From: Sphingomonas jejuensis
GTDB lineage: Bacteria; Pseudomonadota; Alphaproteobacteria; Sphingomonadales; Sphingomonadaceae
Reading direction: 5' to 3'
Length of the DNA stretch: 64,000 bases
NCBI RefSeq assembly: GCF_011927695.1
Contig: NZ_JAATJE010000001.1
Span: 1,302,001 to 1,366,000 of the forward strand
Of the stretch, positions 16,652 through 26,100 are shown piece after piece (position 1 is the first letter of the stretch; every line of letters starts with the position of its first letter). The notes under the pieces are model-generated. The model was not told where the DNA came from. It ran no database searches and was given only the letters and a program-made list of their open reading frames with translations. Made by a program: the position numbers and the translations under genes.

Positions 16652-17025
16652 TCGACCACCCGCAGATCGCGGTCGCCGGAGCGCCACATCTGCTCGCGGA
16701 TCGCCCGCGGCAGGATGATGCAGCCCATCGATGCCGTGCCCGGCGCCTTGATGCTGTCGCCGTGGATGCGGAAGGCCGAGCGGCCCGTCGCGTCGTGGCG
16801 ATCGTCGGCCGTGCCGTCCTGCGCGTGGACGGTGATGGCGAACGGGCCGACGCGCTTGGAATTGTAGACGCCGACCAGCTTCCAGTCGCCGCGCGGAATC
16901 GGGCCGACCGCCTGCAGGTGCTGCATCGACGGGTTGTTCTTGCCCCGGCCTTTGCCGGAATAGCCGCGCGAGACGAGCTTGCCGTTGTGGCGCAGCTCGC
17001 CGGCGGCCTGGTGCCAGGTCCACAT
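16648..17025 (-). CDS. DUF2778/Tlde1-like L,D-transpeptidase-fold protein (putative endolysin)
   Basis: 125 residues covering one DUF2778 domain. It has WTWHQAAGELRHNG at the start, VGPIPRGDWKLVG, and the catalytic cluster FRIHGDS and SMGCIILP (His and Cys of the L,D-transpeptidase type). Tlde1 proteins act on peptidoglycan tetrapeptides as carboxypeptidase/exchange enzymes, best known as type VI secretion effectors. Here the gene sits in a lysis cassette beside a holin-like gene, so it may be the phage wall-degrading enzyme. No lysozyme or amidase is visible nearby. The domain call is firm, the endolysin role inferred. Confidence 0.75.
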   Translation of the reverse strand: MWTWHQAAGELRHNGKLVSRGYSGKGRGKNNPSMQHLQAVGPIPRGDWKLVGVYNSKRVGPFAITVHAQDGTADDRHDATGRSAFRIHGDSIKAPGTASMGCIILPRAIREQMWRSGDRDLRVVE

Positions 17026-17064
17026 AGCGTTACCTCTGTTGGTGGCCGGCTCGCGCCGGCGGGA

Positions 17065-17265
17065 TCAGTTCAGCCGATCGAGCAGGCTGGACATGTCGGC
17101 CGGAAGTGCGTCGTCGGCCGGGAAGGCGTCGCGCAGCGCGCCACGCAGCTGCTCGGGATCTCGGCGCCGCGCCGGCGACGTCGCGAAGGCCGCCTTGACC
17201 AGGGCGAAGGCGCTCATGCCTCCGCTGCCAACGATCAGGCCGGTGACGAGCGCAATATCGGTCAT
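17065..17265 (-). CDS. Small phage protein with one membrane-like helix, 66 residues
   Basis: ATG 17265 overlaps the upstream membrane-protein stop by ATGA. The peptide opens MTDIALVTGLIVGSGGMSAFAL, a weak hydrophobic helix, and continues with a charged C-terminus (ARRRDPEQLRGAL). The length and position resemble small holin or antiholin partners, but no motif proves it. Confidence 0.5.
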   Translation of the reverse strand: MTDIALVTGLIVGSGGMSAFALVKAAFATSPARRRDPEQLRGALRDAFPADDALPADMSSLLDRLN

Positions 17266-17612
17266 GGCTGGGGCCTCCGAGGGATGCCGTACTTGCGGTT
17301 GAGCGCCCACTCGAGCGCATGGAGGAAGAAGGCGAAGCCGAGCGCGCCGGTGATGGTGGCGAACAGGACCGCGAGGACCGGGCTCAGCCAGCCATGGACG
17401 TTGGCGAGGACCGCCAGGGTCGAGAACATCGGCAGCGCCGAGAACTCGCTGATCAGCAGCCAGCGCCGGCGCCGCTCCCAGCCGCTCAGCAGCGCCGGAT
17501 CCGCCGGCGGCACCGGGTCGGCGCCGAGCAGGTAGGTGATGCGGGCGGCGAAGGCGACGAGCGCGCCGAAATAGCAGACGGCCCAAAGGACCGCGATCTC
17601 CCAGCGGTTCAT
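17262..17612 (-). CDS. Small membrane protein of the lysis region, 116 residues
   Basis: Starts MNRWEIAVLWAVCYFGALVAF. I chose ATG 17612 because the longer frame upstream has a composition unlike a protein. Three hydrophobic stretches are visible: AVLWAVCYFGALVAFAARITYLL, FSALPMFSTLAVLANVHGWL and VLAVLFATITGALGFAFFL. It overlaps the next gene by ATGA. It could be a second holin/antiholin. Confidence 0.55.
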   Translation of the reverse strand: MNRWEIAVLWAVCYFGALVAFAARITYLLGADPVPPADPALLSGWERRRRWLLISEFSALPMFSTLAVLANVHGWLSPVLAVLFATITGALGFAFFLHALEWALNRKYGIPRRPQP

Positions 17613-17679
17613 GGCAGCCCTCCCGCGTTCAAGGTCTTGCAGCTCCGCGGAGCCGTCACCGGCTCCGCGATCGCCAGCG

Positions 17680-17856
17680 TCATGGAAGGAGGCAGGGATG
17701 CGCGTCGGTCGGCATCTCGACCAGGATCGGCTGGTCGTTCTGCGCAGGAAGGCAAGGCTCGCCCGACCCGCCGGGGTGGGTAACCGGAGGAACGGTGCGC
17801 GACGTCTCGCAGCCGGCAAGCGCCAGCAGCGCTGCCGAGAGCAGCAACAGCTTCAT
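17680..17856 (-). CDS. Small lipoprotein, 58 residues
   Basis: ATG 17856 has AAGGAG upstream. The peptide begins MKLLLLSAALLALAGC, a textbook lipoprotein signal with an LAGC box, followed by a proline-rich tail with two more cysteines and the end DAHPCLLP. It lies between the tail-tip and lysis genes, on the same strand. This could be a second small outer-membrane lysis lipoprotein or a superinfection factor. Confidence 0.6.
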   Translation of the reverse strand: MKLLLLSAALLALAGCETSRTVPPVTHPGGSGEPCLPAQNDQPILVEMPTDAHPCLLP

Positions 17857-17928
17857 GGTGGTCTCCTTGGATGCCGGATCGCCCCGGCGAGCATCGTGCC
17901 GGCTCGACGCCGACGCGGATCTGATCGA

Positions 17929-18678
17929 TCAGAGGTGCGTGACGTCCACCAGCAGCGCGTTGACCATGTCGTTCCGCCAGAACTCGCGCGCGGGATCAGG
18001 CTGGGAGCCGTAGTTGATCAGGCCCATGACATCGTCGAACGACACCTCGCCGGTGTCGCAGGTGCTGCCATCCCACCTGGTTCCGTAGAGCTTGCCGTTG
18101 ACCCGGCGGTACCATTGCTGATCCCGACCCGGCTCTCCCGGGTTGCCCGGGTCGATGATGACCGGACCACCGTCGCCCTGGACCTCCTCGGTCTCGTAGC
18201 CATGACCCGAGAACGACGGGTAGATCGTGGCGTAGGTTCGCCCTGCCGGCAGCGTGGCGACGTTGTTTTCGCCCTCGCTGTGGCTGAGCAGCCCACCCAC
18301 GCGCAGCACCTTCAGGTCGCTGCTGTAGGTCATCCGCCCCTGCTCGTCGAAGAGCCAGATGCCTACCGAAGATGGGGGCGTTTGGATTGTCGGCGTTGCC
18401 GCGAAGATCCAGTAATCGACGATCGAGCCGACCGGGCCTTCGGTATGGAAGACCTGGTCCGAGCCGCTGATCCCGGAGCGGCCGACGTAGAAGGGTGCGC
18501 GCAGCGCGATCATCTGGCGACTGTCCGCAGGGATCAGCAGCGTGCTGGGCGCGGTGTTGGAGCCGAACCGCGCCTGCGTCGCCTTCGATCCTTTGCCGAC
18601 AAAGCTGTAGGTCGGCAGGCTGGCGTCGAACTGCAGCTTGCCGTCGGCGCGAAACACTTGGAACACCGCCGCCATCAC
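17929..18678 (-). CDS. Phage tail-tip associated protein, 249 residues
   Basis: Starts GTG 18678 (or ATG 18675), overlapping the upstream gene. The sequence is rich in beta-strand-type stretches with Gly and aromatic residues. A short collagen-like GNPGEPGRD lies in its second half, followed by QQWYRRVNGKLYGTRWDGSTCD. That mix suggests a tail fibre or receptor-binding accessory placed after the tip protein. No family is recognised. Confidence 0.55.
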   Translation of the reverse strand: MMAAVFQVFRADGKLQFDASLPTYSFVGKGSKATQARFGSNTAPSTLLIPADSRQMIALRAPFYVGRSGISGSDQVFHTEGPVGSIVDYWIFAATPTIQTPPSSVGIWLFDEQGRMTYSSDLKVLRVGGLLSHSEGENNVATLPAGRTYATIYPSFSGHGYETEEVQGDGGPVIIDPGNPGEPGRDQQWYRRVNGKLYGTRWDGSTCDTGEVSFDDVMGLINYGSQPDPAREFWRNDMVNALLVDVTHL

Positions 18679-18983
18679 CGCACCCCGTAGAGGAAGCGGG
18701 ACTGCACCCGGCTATCCGGCGATGCGTTCAGATCTGCATAGGACCAGGTTAGCGTGCCACCGCTGAAGGAGAAGGCGGGCAGATTATTTGGAGCTCCACC
18801 GCTGAGCGCCAGGCCGCCGCTGATCACGACGATGAAGGGATCGCCAAGCGCAAGCCGCGGATCGGTGATGGTGCCCGACTTAGGCGAGCCCGGGCCGCCG
18901 ATCACCGCCTCCCCGACGATCAGCGCCACCGCGGTGTTGGTGTCGACGATCGTGTTCCCGGCGACATCGACAACCTGAAGCAT
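18675..18983 (-). CDS. Phage tail-region hypothetical protein, 102 residues
   Basis: Start ATG 18983 shares its base with the end of the tail-tip gene. It begins MLQVVDVAGNTIVDTNTAVAL and is Gly/Ala-rich with a likely beta fold. Tight coupling on both sides indicates a translated gene of the tail-tip/fibre block. Function unknown. Confidence 0.5.
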   Translation of the reverse strand: MLQVVDVAGNTIVDTNTAVALIVGEAVIGGPGSPKSGTITDPRLALGDPFIVVISGGLALSGGAPNNLPAFSFSGGTLTWSYADLNASPDSRVQSRFLYGVR

Positions 18984-21448
18984 CAGGGAAGGCCGATCCG
19001 GAAGGCCAGGGTGCCGTTCGGATGGCGCGCCTCGATCAGCGGGCCTGAGATATACATCGAGCCGCGCGCATCCTGCGTCGTGAAGGTGCCGATGTTGGCG
19101 CTGATCGCCGACAAGCTGGTGACGTTGATGTGGTTAGCATCAACTTGGTCGAGGGCGGCCACGTTGCCGAGCAGACGCTGCCAATAGGTGCCGTCGAAGC
19201 GATAGAGCTCCTTGGACGTCGGACGGTGCCAAACGTCGCCGGCGACCATGCCGCTCGTCGGCTGAGCATCCTGATTGTAGACAATCGTCGCTCGTCCAGC
19301 CGGGCCGACCTGTCCGGGCACGCCCTGGACACCTTGGATGCCCTGCACGCCTTGAGCACCGGGAGCGCCAGGGTTGCCCTGAACGCCCTGCGGCCCTTGG
19401 ATCAGCGACCAGGTGTAAGAGGCAGGGCTCGGGCTGTCGGCGAGGGTCTGGTCGGTGTAGACGCCGATGTACCGTCGGTTGGTGGGATCATCGATGCTGA
19501 AGTCGACGGTGCCGTTCGGCGCATTGCTGTAGGCGAAGTGGATGTAGGTCGGCTGTCCGTTCGCGCCGGCGGCACCCGGGATGCCGTTCGCGCCGTCCGA
19601 TCCCCTCCACGGCGACCAAGTGTACGTGGCAGGATCCTGGCTGTCAGCATCGGCCTGGTCGACATAGACCCCGATGAAGCGCCGGCCGTCCGCAGCCCCA
19701 ATCGTAAAGTCCAGCACGCCGTCGGCCGAGTTCGCATAGGCGAGATGGATGCGCTCGGACAGTCCGCCGGCGCCAGGTGGTCCTTGGATCCCCTGCTGCC
19801 CGTCAAGGCCGCGCTCACCGGGAGGCCCCGCGGGCCCGGCTGGCCCGGCCGGCCCTGGCCGCGCTTCCACTTCATCCAGCGCCGCAAGCAGCGGGTAATT
19901 GCGCCAATCGTAGATGTCTGGCTCCGGCAGCTGCACCGCCGGCGCTTCTTCGCGATCCCAGGCGTAGATCGAGGGATGCTCGACCAGCAGCACCATGCGG
20001 CAGCGGCCGTCGAGCGAGATCGTCCGCTCAAGCACCCGGAACAGCCTGGCGACAAAGCCGAGATGCGGGAAGTCGAGCGTGATGACGTCGCCACGCTTCA
20101 CGCCCCAGCCGACGGCGCGGAAGTCGGCCGTGAAGCGGCCGCCGTAGAGCATCCGCTGCAGACGCTGCTTGATCAGGCGCTGCGCCTGGCCGACCGACTG
20201 AACGAGGTCGAAGTCGGCCGACAGCACGCGGTCGATACCGTCGGGTGACGGGATCGTGATGTGAGGATAGTCGACGGCCTGGTAGAGCGCCTGCGGTGAC
20301 GCATCGATGTAGCGGCCGCGACCGACGTTGCGCGTCTCATCCAGGCTGAGCGTCGGCTCCCACAGCACGCCGCCGAGCACGTCGCTGGCGGTGAAGTGGG
20401 CGACCGGCAGCGCCAGGTCGTTGTGCCAGATCCGGAGCGACAGGCGCCCGCCATCATCGATCAGGCGGCCGTTGATGGCGCCTTCCCAGCGCTGGATGAC
20501 CGCGGAGCCTTCCTCGTCTTCCGTAACGACACCGTCGGTCCGGTACCGCGGCTCGGTGCCGCCGGCGGCCTTCGCCACCGCCTCGTCCGCAAGGTTGGCG
20601 GCGGTGATCCAGCTGGCGAGGTCCAGCCGCGACGGCGGCGTGCCGCGGCCGACCGCCAGCTTGCCGTTGATGCGCCAGCCGAGCAGCTGGTTGAGCAGGC
20701 CGAGCGCGCCGTTGCGGCCGATCGCGTCGCTCCCGACGGTATAGGCCCAGGTCGCCTGGTTGTCGGCACGCATCGTGCCCGATCCGCCCGGGACCGTGCT
20801 GTCGCGGCGAGGATCGTAGTAGAGCCGACCCTCGCCGACGATCGTCACGCGGTTGGTGATCGCCTGCGCGAACGGGCTTTCCGCCTTCTTGCTGTTGCCC
20901 GTCCGCTTGAACCGGACATAGAGCAGCGCGCAGCCGGTCAGCCGGCGCCGCGTGGCCGCGCTCCAGCGCGGGCTGATGTAGACGGTGTTGGTGGCGGTCG
21001 CCTCGAGGATCGGCGTCACCTGCAGGTAGCCGGCGAACTCGGCCGCCACGCCGGTGGCGCTGGACCAGGCGAGCTTCGCGTCGAGCCACAGCTCCTGAAT
21101 GGAGTGGACGCGGTGCGAGGCTACCGCGAAGACCCGCCAGAGATATTCCTGCTCGGCGCCGACGAACTCCTCGTAGCGCACGTCCGTGCCCATCGCGGTC
21201 CGGCCATGGACCGACAGGCGCGATGCCGACGCGACCAGCGATGCCTGCAGGCGCTCGCCAGTCCCGCGGCTCGCCGCCTTCGCGGGCGACAGCATGCCAG
21301 CGACGCCGGCGACCAGGCTGGCGCCGAGCGCGACCGCGCGCGCGGCGGCCGCGATCGGCGCGAGCGGCGGGATGAAGCTGGCAACCGTCGCGACGACGCC
21401 GGCGACCGTGCCGATGACGCTGGCGACGCTCTTGACCGCTTTCGCCAT
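18983..21448 (-). CDS. Tail-tip/host-specificity protein with collagen-like repeats
   Basis: 821 residues from ATG 21448, overlapping the upstream stop as TGATG. The N-terminal 60 residues contain hydrophobic Ala/Val stretches. The middle part has the J-like tip architecture (RWEGAINGRLIDD, DYPHITIPSPDG, FTADFRAVGWGVKRGDVITL). Then come a Gly-X-Y collagen segment (about 531-559), a roughly 49-residue domain (566-614), a short Gly-rich linker, a second copy of that domain (635-683) and more Gly-X-Y (685-718). The C-terminus resembles fibre tips. The protein probably binds the host surface and closes the tail tube. Confidence 0.8.
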   Translation of the reverse strand: MAKAVKSVASVIGTVAGVVATVASFIPPLAPIAAAARAVALGASLVAGVAGMLSPAKAASRGTGERLQASLVASASRLSVHGRTAMGTDVRYEEFVGAEQEYLWRVFAVASHRVHSIQELWLDAKLAWSSATGVAAEFAGYLQVTPILEATATNTVYISPRWSAATRRRLTGCALLYVRFKRTGNSKKAESPFAQAITNRVTIVGEGRLYYDPRRDSTVPGGSGTMRADNQATWAYTVGSDAIGRNGALGLLNQLLGWRINGKLAVGRGTPPSRLDLASWITAANLADEAVAKAAGGTEPRYRTDGVVTEDEEGSAVIQRWEGAINGRLIDDGGRLSLRIWHNDLALPVAHFTASDVLGGVLWEPTLSLDETRNVGRGRYIDASPQALYQAVDYPHITIPSPDGIDRVLSADFDLVQSVGQAQRLIKQRLQRMLYGGRFTADFRAVGWGVKRGDVITLDFPHLGFVARLFRVLERTISLDGRCRMVLLVEHPSIYAWDREEAPAVQLPEPDIYDWRNYPLLAALDEVEARPGPAGPAGPAGPPGERGLDGQQGIQGPPGAGGLSERIHLAYANSADGVLDFTIGAADGRRFIGVYVDQADADSQDPATYTWSPWRGSDGANGIPGAAGANGQPTYIHFAYSNAPNGTVDFSIDDPTNRRYIGVYTDQTLADSPSPASYTWSLIQGPQGVQGNPGAPGAQGVQGIQGVQGVPGQVGPAGRATIVYNQDAQPTSGMVAGDVWHRPTSKELYRFDGTYWQRLLGNVAALDQVDANHINVTSLSAISANIGTFTTQDARGSMYISGPLIEARHPNGTLAFRIGLP

Positions 21449-21852
21449 CAGGCCCTCCAGGCCCGCGACCATTCCGGCCGCGGCTTCGAGATCAGACCCT
21501 CGTCGCTGACGAACCACCCGAGCGCGCCCATGCAGACGCCGATCGAGCCGGCGCGCCCGTTCCCGATCATCACCAGGTCGCCACGCTGCGCGAGGCCGGG
21601 TGTGATCCGCTCCAGGTGACGGTCGAAGGTCCGCGTGATCGTCCCGGCACCATGCGTGCGCAGCGCCGCGGCCGCGCCGGCGGCATCGTCATAAGTGCCG
21701 CGAAAGGCGGCGCCATGATCGGTCCCGGTCAGCGCGAGCACGATGTCAGCGCCCCAAAGCGCGCAGTCGTGAGATCCCCATGCGAAGGGTCGATGCATGG
21801 CGCCGGTGATCAGCGCGTGCAGCCGTGGCTCCCAAGTGGCGACGCGGCTCAT
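21448..21852 (-). CDS. Tail-assembly cysteine peptidase-like protein (DUF6950/NlpC-like)
   Basis: 134 residues. Near the start FAWGSHDCALWGADIVLAL carries the DC dipeptide typical of NlpC/P60-like phage tail proteins. Later GLAQRGDLVMIGNGRAGSIGVCMG resembles the catalytic His region, but no obvious His is in place, so activity is uncertain. In siphophages this gene sits directly before the tip protein, as here. It may process peptidoglycan at entry or only assist assembly. Confidence 0.7.
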   Translation of the reverse strand: MSRVATWEPRLHALITGAMHRPFAWGSHDCALWGADIVLALTGTDHGAAFRGTYDDAAGAAAALRTHGAGTITRTFDRHLERITPGLAQRGDLVMIGNGRAGSIGVCMGALGWFVSDEGLISKPRPEWSRAWRA

Positions 21853-22514
21853 CGGCTCTGCATCCGCTCGTAGAGGTAGCTGGCCGTGGTGGTGCGCCCG
21901 CCACCGCTGCCCCCGCCCGTCGGCGTCGACACGCCGGTGGCGAAGCCGCCGTTGGCGACGGCGATCGCCGCGGCGGCAGACTCGTCCTCCGGATCGAACT
22001 CCTTCTGGTCGAGGTAATTGCGCAAGCTGGGCGGCGACAGCGACGCCAGGTAGTTCTCGACCTGCACCCGGACCTTCGCCCCCTCAGGCTCGACGTCCAT
22101 TTTCATGTTGACGATGTAGCCGGTGTAGTAGGCCCAGATCGTGCCCTGCGGCGCCCAGGCGGCATCGGCGACGCCCTGCCAGAGCCGCGCGACCCGACCC
22201 TGCCAGTTGGCGGTGTCGCCGATCGTGTTGAGCAGCTCCTCGTCGGGCAGGATCAGGCCGGACAGCGAGAAGGTAACGGTGTCGGCGCCGCTCTCTCCGA
22301 ACTTGACCGGCCCGACCTCGACCAGGGTCGGCTCCAGCGCCATGAACTCGTGCCCGTCGAGCTCCGGATCGCCGGTGCCGGCAGGCGTCAGGCTGGTCGG
22401 CCAGGTGGTGGCGCGGATCGGCTCGCCGACCAGGTCGAGCCACGCCAGGAAGCGCGGGCGCACGACTTCCTGGCGCAGCTGAAGCTGCGCTGCGCTGTCC
22501 GGCCTGGTTGCCAT
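21849..22514 (-). CDS. Tail protein between distal tail and peptidase genes (hub-like)
   Basis: 221 residues from ATG 22514, overlapping the upstream stop. It has VRPRFLAWLDLVGEPIRATTWPTS at the N-terminus and a Gly/Thr-rich end (GVSTPTGGGSGGG). Its order after the tape measure and before the NlpC-like gene matches hub/baseplate-associated proteins of HK97-like and gene-transfer-agent-like tails. The family is not certain. Confidence 0.6.
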   Translation of the reverse strand: MATRPDSAAQLQLRQEVVRPRFLAWLDLVGEPIRATTWPTSLTPAGTGDPELDGHEFMALEPTLVEVGPVKFGESGADTVTFSLSGLILPDEELLNTIGDTANWQGRVARLWQGVADAAWAPQGTIWAYYTGYIVNMKMDVEPEGAKVRVQVENYLASLSPPSLRNYLDQKEFDPEDESAAAAIAVANGGFATGVSTPTGGGSGGGRTTTASYLYERMQSR

Positions 22515-23125
22515 CAGAACGCCTCCGAGGCCTCGATCGAGAAGCTGTAGAGCTGGCCGGGATCGACGCCCCATTCCGACACGTCGCTGTCCAGCGCCAC
22601 CAGCGCCGTTGGCCGGTGCAGAACCACCGGCGCGCCGATCGTCGGCGATCGACGGAGCAGCGGGCGGAAGTCGGCCGTGGCTGTGACGCCGCCGGCGCCA
22701 CCGGTCATCAGGTCGGCCGCCAGGATCAGCGGCTGATCGGCCACGGTGATGATCTGGCCGGCCCGCAGCAGCCGCCGGTTCGTGGTGCGGAAGTCGGCAG
22801 GACCGACGGTGATGGTGATCGACGAAGCCGACGGCACCGCCGCCACCACCGCGGTGATCTCGGCATCGATCTGAGCTCGCTCGGTCACCGGGATGCGGAA
22901 CGTGTGCACCTGGCCGGAAAGCCGCGCGAAGAAGGCGCGCCATGCCAGCATCCGCTCCTCGCCGCGGATCGGGACATGCTCGGCTGTCAGGCTCAGCCGC
23001 GTTGGCCCGGGCAAGCCCATCACCTGCCGCGCGCCGGTCCACGCCGAACGGTTGACCTGCGCGGGTGCCTGCAGCCGGTACTTGACCGAGCGGAAGGCGA
23101 TGTCGGGAAGCGGGATGATCGCCAT
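22514..23125 (-). CDS. Distal tail/minor tail protein
   Basis: 203 residues directly after the tape measure gene (stop and start share a base). It begins MAIIPLPDIAFRSVKYRLQ and has a beta-rich pattern with AWRAFFARLSGQVHTFRIPV. That position is typical for the distal tail or minor tail protein that starts tube assembly. The specific family is an inference. Confidence 0.6.
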   Translation of the reverse strand: MAIIPLPDIAFRSVKYRLQAPAQVNRSAWTGARQVMGLPGPTRLSLTAEHVPIRGEERMLAWRAFFARLSGQVHTFRIPVTERAQIDAEITAVVAAVPSASSITITVGPADFRTTNRRLLRAGQIITVADQPLILAADLMTGGAGGVTATADFRPLLRRSPTIGAPVVLHRPTALVALDSDVSEWGVDPGQLYSFSIEASEAF

Positions 23126-26100
23126 CAGAGCCCCTGTCTCGTGATCGTGCCGATCGCCGCCTCGAAGCCGGCCTGGGCGCCTTGCTGCGCCGCCTGCACC
23201 GCCAGCGGCTCCGCGATCGCGCGAGCGCGGCCGTCCACCACCACGTCGAACATGGGGGACGGCTCGATCCGCACGATCGGCGTCGGGGCCTGGGCGCGCT
23301 GCGCCTCCGCTCGGCTCACGCCGGGCGTGCGCAGCCCGCTGTGCGGGATGACGCGCGCCGACTGGCGGAAGCGCACCCGCTCCGGGCCGCGCTCGCCGAC
23401 AATGACGTCCTGACCCGGGTAGACCGATCCGCCGCCGGCGCGGCCTGGCAGGCTGCTGCCGCTGAGGAGCGATCCGAGGCTGCCAAAGATCGAGCCGCCT
23501 CCGCTGCTCCCGCCATCCATTCCACCGAAGAGGCTTTCGGCCAGCGGCTTGATGATGGCCTGCTGGATGGCAATTCGCGCCAGATCGGCGATGATCGAGC
23601 GCGCCATGTCGCCGAAGGCATCCTCGATCGACTTCGCGCCGGTCAGCACGTCCAGGATCTCGTCGTTCAGGCTCCGCAGCTTGTCGACCGCGATCGCCTC
23701 CACCGCCTCCGCGGCCTCCGCGGCGTTCTGCGGCAGAGCATCGATGTAGCTCTCGAGCGGCCCGGCGGTGTTGCGGCGGATGCTCTCGCGATCGCCGGCC
23801 TTCAGCTGGTCGAGCATGGCGAGCCGCGCCTGGGCGATCTGCGCCTCGGCATCGGTCGCACCGTTGGCGACCGTCACCGCGCGGAGCCGCGCCCGCTCCT
23901 CGTCATATTGGATGTCGAGGATCCGCAGCTCGAGCGCGCGGCGCTCGTCGGACGTGCGGGCGAGGTTCGCCTGGGTGCGCAGCAGATCCTGCTGGTTGCC
24001 CAACCCGGCTTGCAGCACCTCGAGCGCTTCGCGGTCAATCCGGCGCCGTTCGGCGAGGTCGACTGCTTGTGTCTCGAGGTCGGCACGCTGGTCGTTCAGC
24101 GACTGCAGGGCGGCAACCTGCGCGGCGGTGAAGCGCTGCAGGCCACCCGGTCCCTGGGTCTCGATCTCGTCGTTGCGGTTGATCCGTTCCGCGTTGATGC
24201 GAGCCTTCTCGATCGCGGCACGCTCGACGGCGGAGTTGCTGAGCTCGGCCCGGGCGGCAGCGATGTCGTTACCCGCCTGGCGCTCGGCCGAGGCGTAGGC
24301 ACGCGCGTCGCCGGCAGCGTCGCGGACCGCAGCCGCCTCCTGCCGAGCCGCCGCGGCCGTCTCGCGCCGGGCACCCGCTGCAGCCCGACCAGCCAAGCGC
24401 TCGCCACTTGCCGAGCGGAAGTCGGCCGCGTCGCGCTGCGCCTGGGAAAGCGCCGCCTCAGCGGACAAGCCGTCGGCCCGGTACTTCTTGAACTGCGTCA
24501 GCTCGAACTGCTGCGCCTGAAGGTCAGCGATCTGGGCGCGGTTGCCGCGTTGGCGGGCGATCGTCAGGTCGCGACGCGTGCGGGCGAGCTCGCCGTCAAC
24601 GTCGCGGCCGCCATTCAGATCGACGGCCGTGAGCTCCGTTTCGAGCGGACGCCGGCGTAGAGCGGAATAGCCGCGGGCAGCAGCGGCCTGGTTTGCGCGC
24701 GCCTGGTCGCGTGCGGCGATTGCGCTCGCCTCTTCGGCACGCTCCTGCGGAGACAACATGATCGGCGCTGCGCGGAAACCCGCCGTCGATGTCTGGGACC
24801 GACGAAGATTGATCCGGTCGAGGCGGGCCTGCGCCCGCGCTTCATCGACCTGGGCGGCGCCATAGCTTTCGACCAGCGATGCTTTCTGCTCGTCCCGCCG
24901 GCGCTGCGCCAGGATCTGCAGCTGTCGCGCGGCTTCGCCGACGGCGCCGGCAAAGCTCAGCATCTGGTTGGCACCGGTGGCGGCTGCGTTGCCAGCCGCC
25001 GAAACACCGCCGGCGGCCGCGCGTCCCGTCGACGCCAGCCCGGCGAGCGTCTCGTTCAGCTTGCGGGTGTTCTCCTCGAGCTGGCGCTGATCGGCTGCCG
25101 CATCGCGCGTAGTGTCCTGGTAGGTCAGGATCGCCGTGACGAGCGCACCGATCGCCAGCACGGCGAGGCCGACAGGTCCACCCACTAAGGCGAGGCTGCC
25201 GGCGAGAAGCTTGGTGGCAACTGCGCCAGCGCGCGCGGCCAAGGTGGCCGCCTTGGTGGCTTCGGTCGAGGCGCGGGCCGCGACGCCTGCGCGGGCCTGA
25301 GCTGCCGCCAGCGCAGTTTCGGAAGCGGCGATCTCAGCGTTGGCGATGGCCAGGGCGCGCTTGGTCGTAATCTGCGCCTTGAGATCCTGGTTGGCGCGCG
25401 CTGCGTCAGGGACCGATCGGGTCACGCCGACCGTGCCGAACCCGGCTGCAGCATTTGCCCGAACCGCCGCCTGCGCTTGAAGCGCCTCGGCGCGCTGCCG
25501 CTCGATCAGGGTCAGATTAGCGGCGAGCTGGGTGGCATCCTGGCGGCGCGCGGCGATGGTCGCCTCGATCGCCGCGACCTCGGCCGCCGCCGCGGCAGCT
25601 GCAGCCTGCGCACGCTGGGCCTGGGCCGTCTTTCCCGCGAGCAGCACGAGGTTCTGAGACGTCAGCTCCGTCCGCAGCGTCGACGCTGCTGCGACCGCGG
25701 CCATTATCGGACCGACTGCGAACCGGGAGGCAAACCCGACGCCGATCAACGCCAGGGCCGGCGCGATCAGGTCGAGATTGTCTGCCAGCGCGACGATCGC
25801 GGCTGAGATCTGCGACGTCGCGCCCGCGCCGGCATCAGCCTCGCCCACATATTTGGCGAGAGCATTGTTGAGGACGGTGAACGACGCGCCGATCGTCAGC
25901 TGCGCCCGGGTCGCCTGCTGCTCAAGCTGGGCGGATCCGTTGAGGAAGCCTTGGAAGAACTCCTGGCTGGAGAGCTTGCCTTCGATGACCTCGCCGCGCA
26001 GCTTCGTCACCGATCCACCGAATCGCTCGATGCCGTTCGCCACCGCCTGCAAAATCGGCCGAGCGCCCTCGTTGATCGAGTTGAACTCTTCAGCCCGGAC

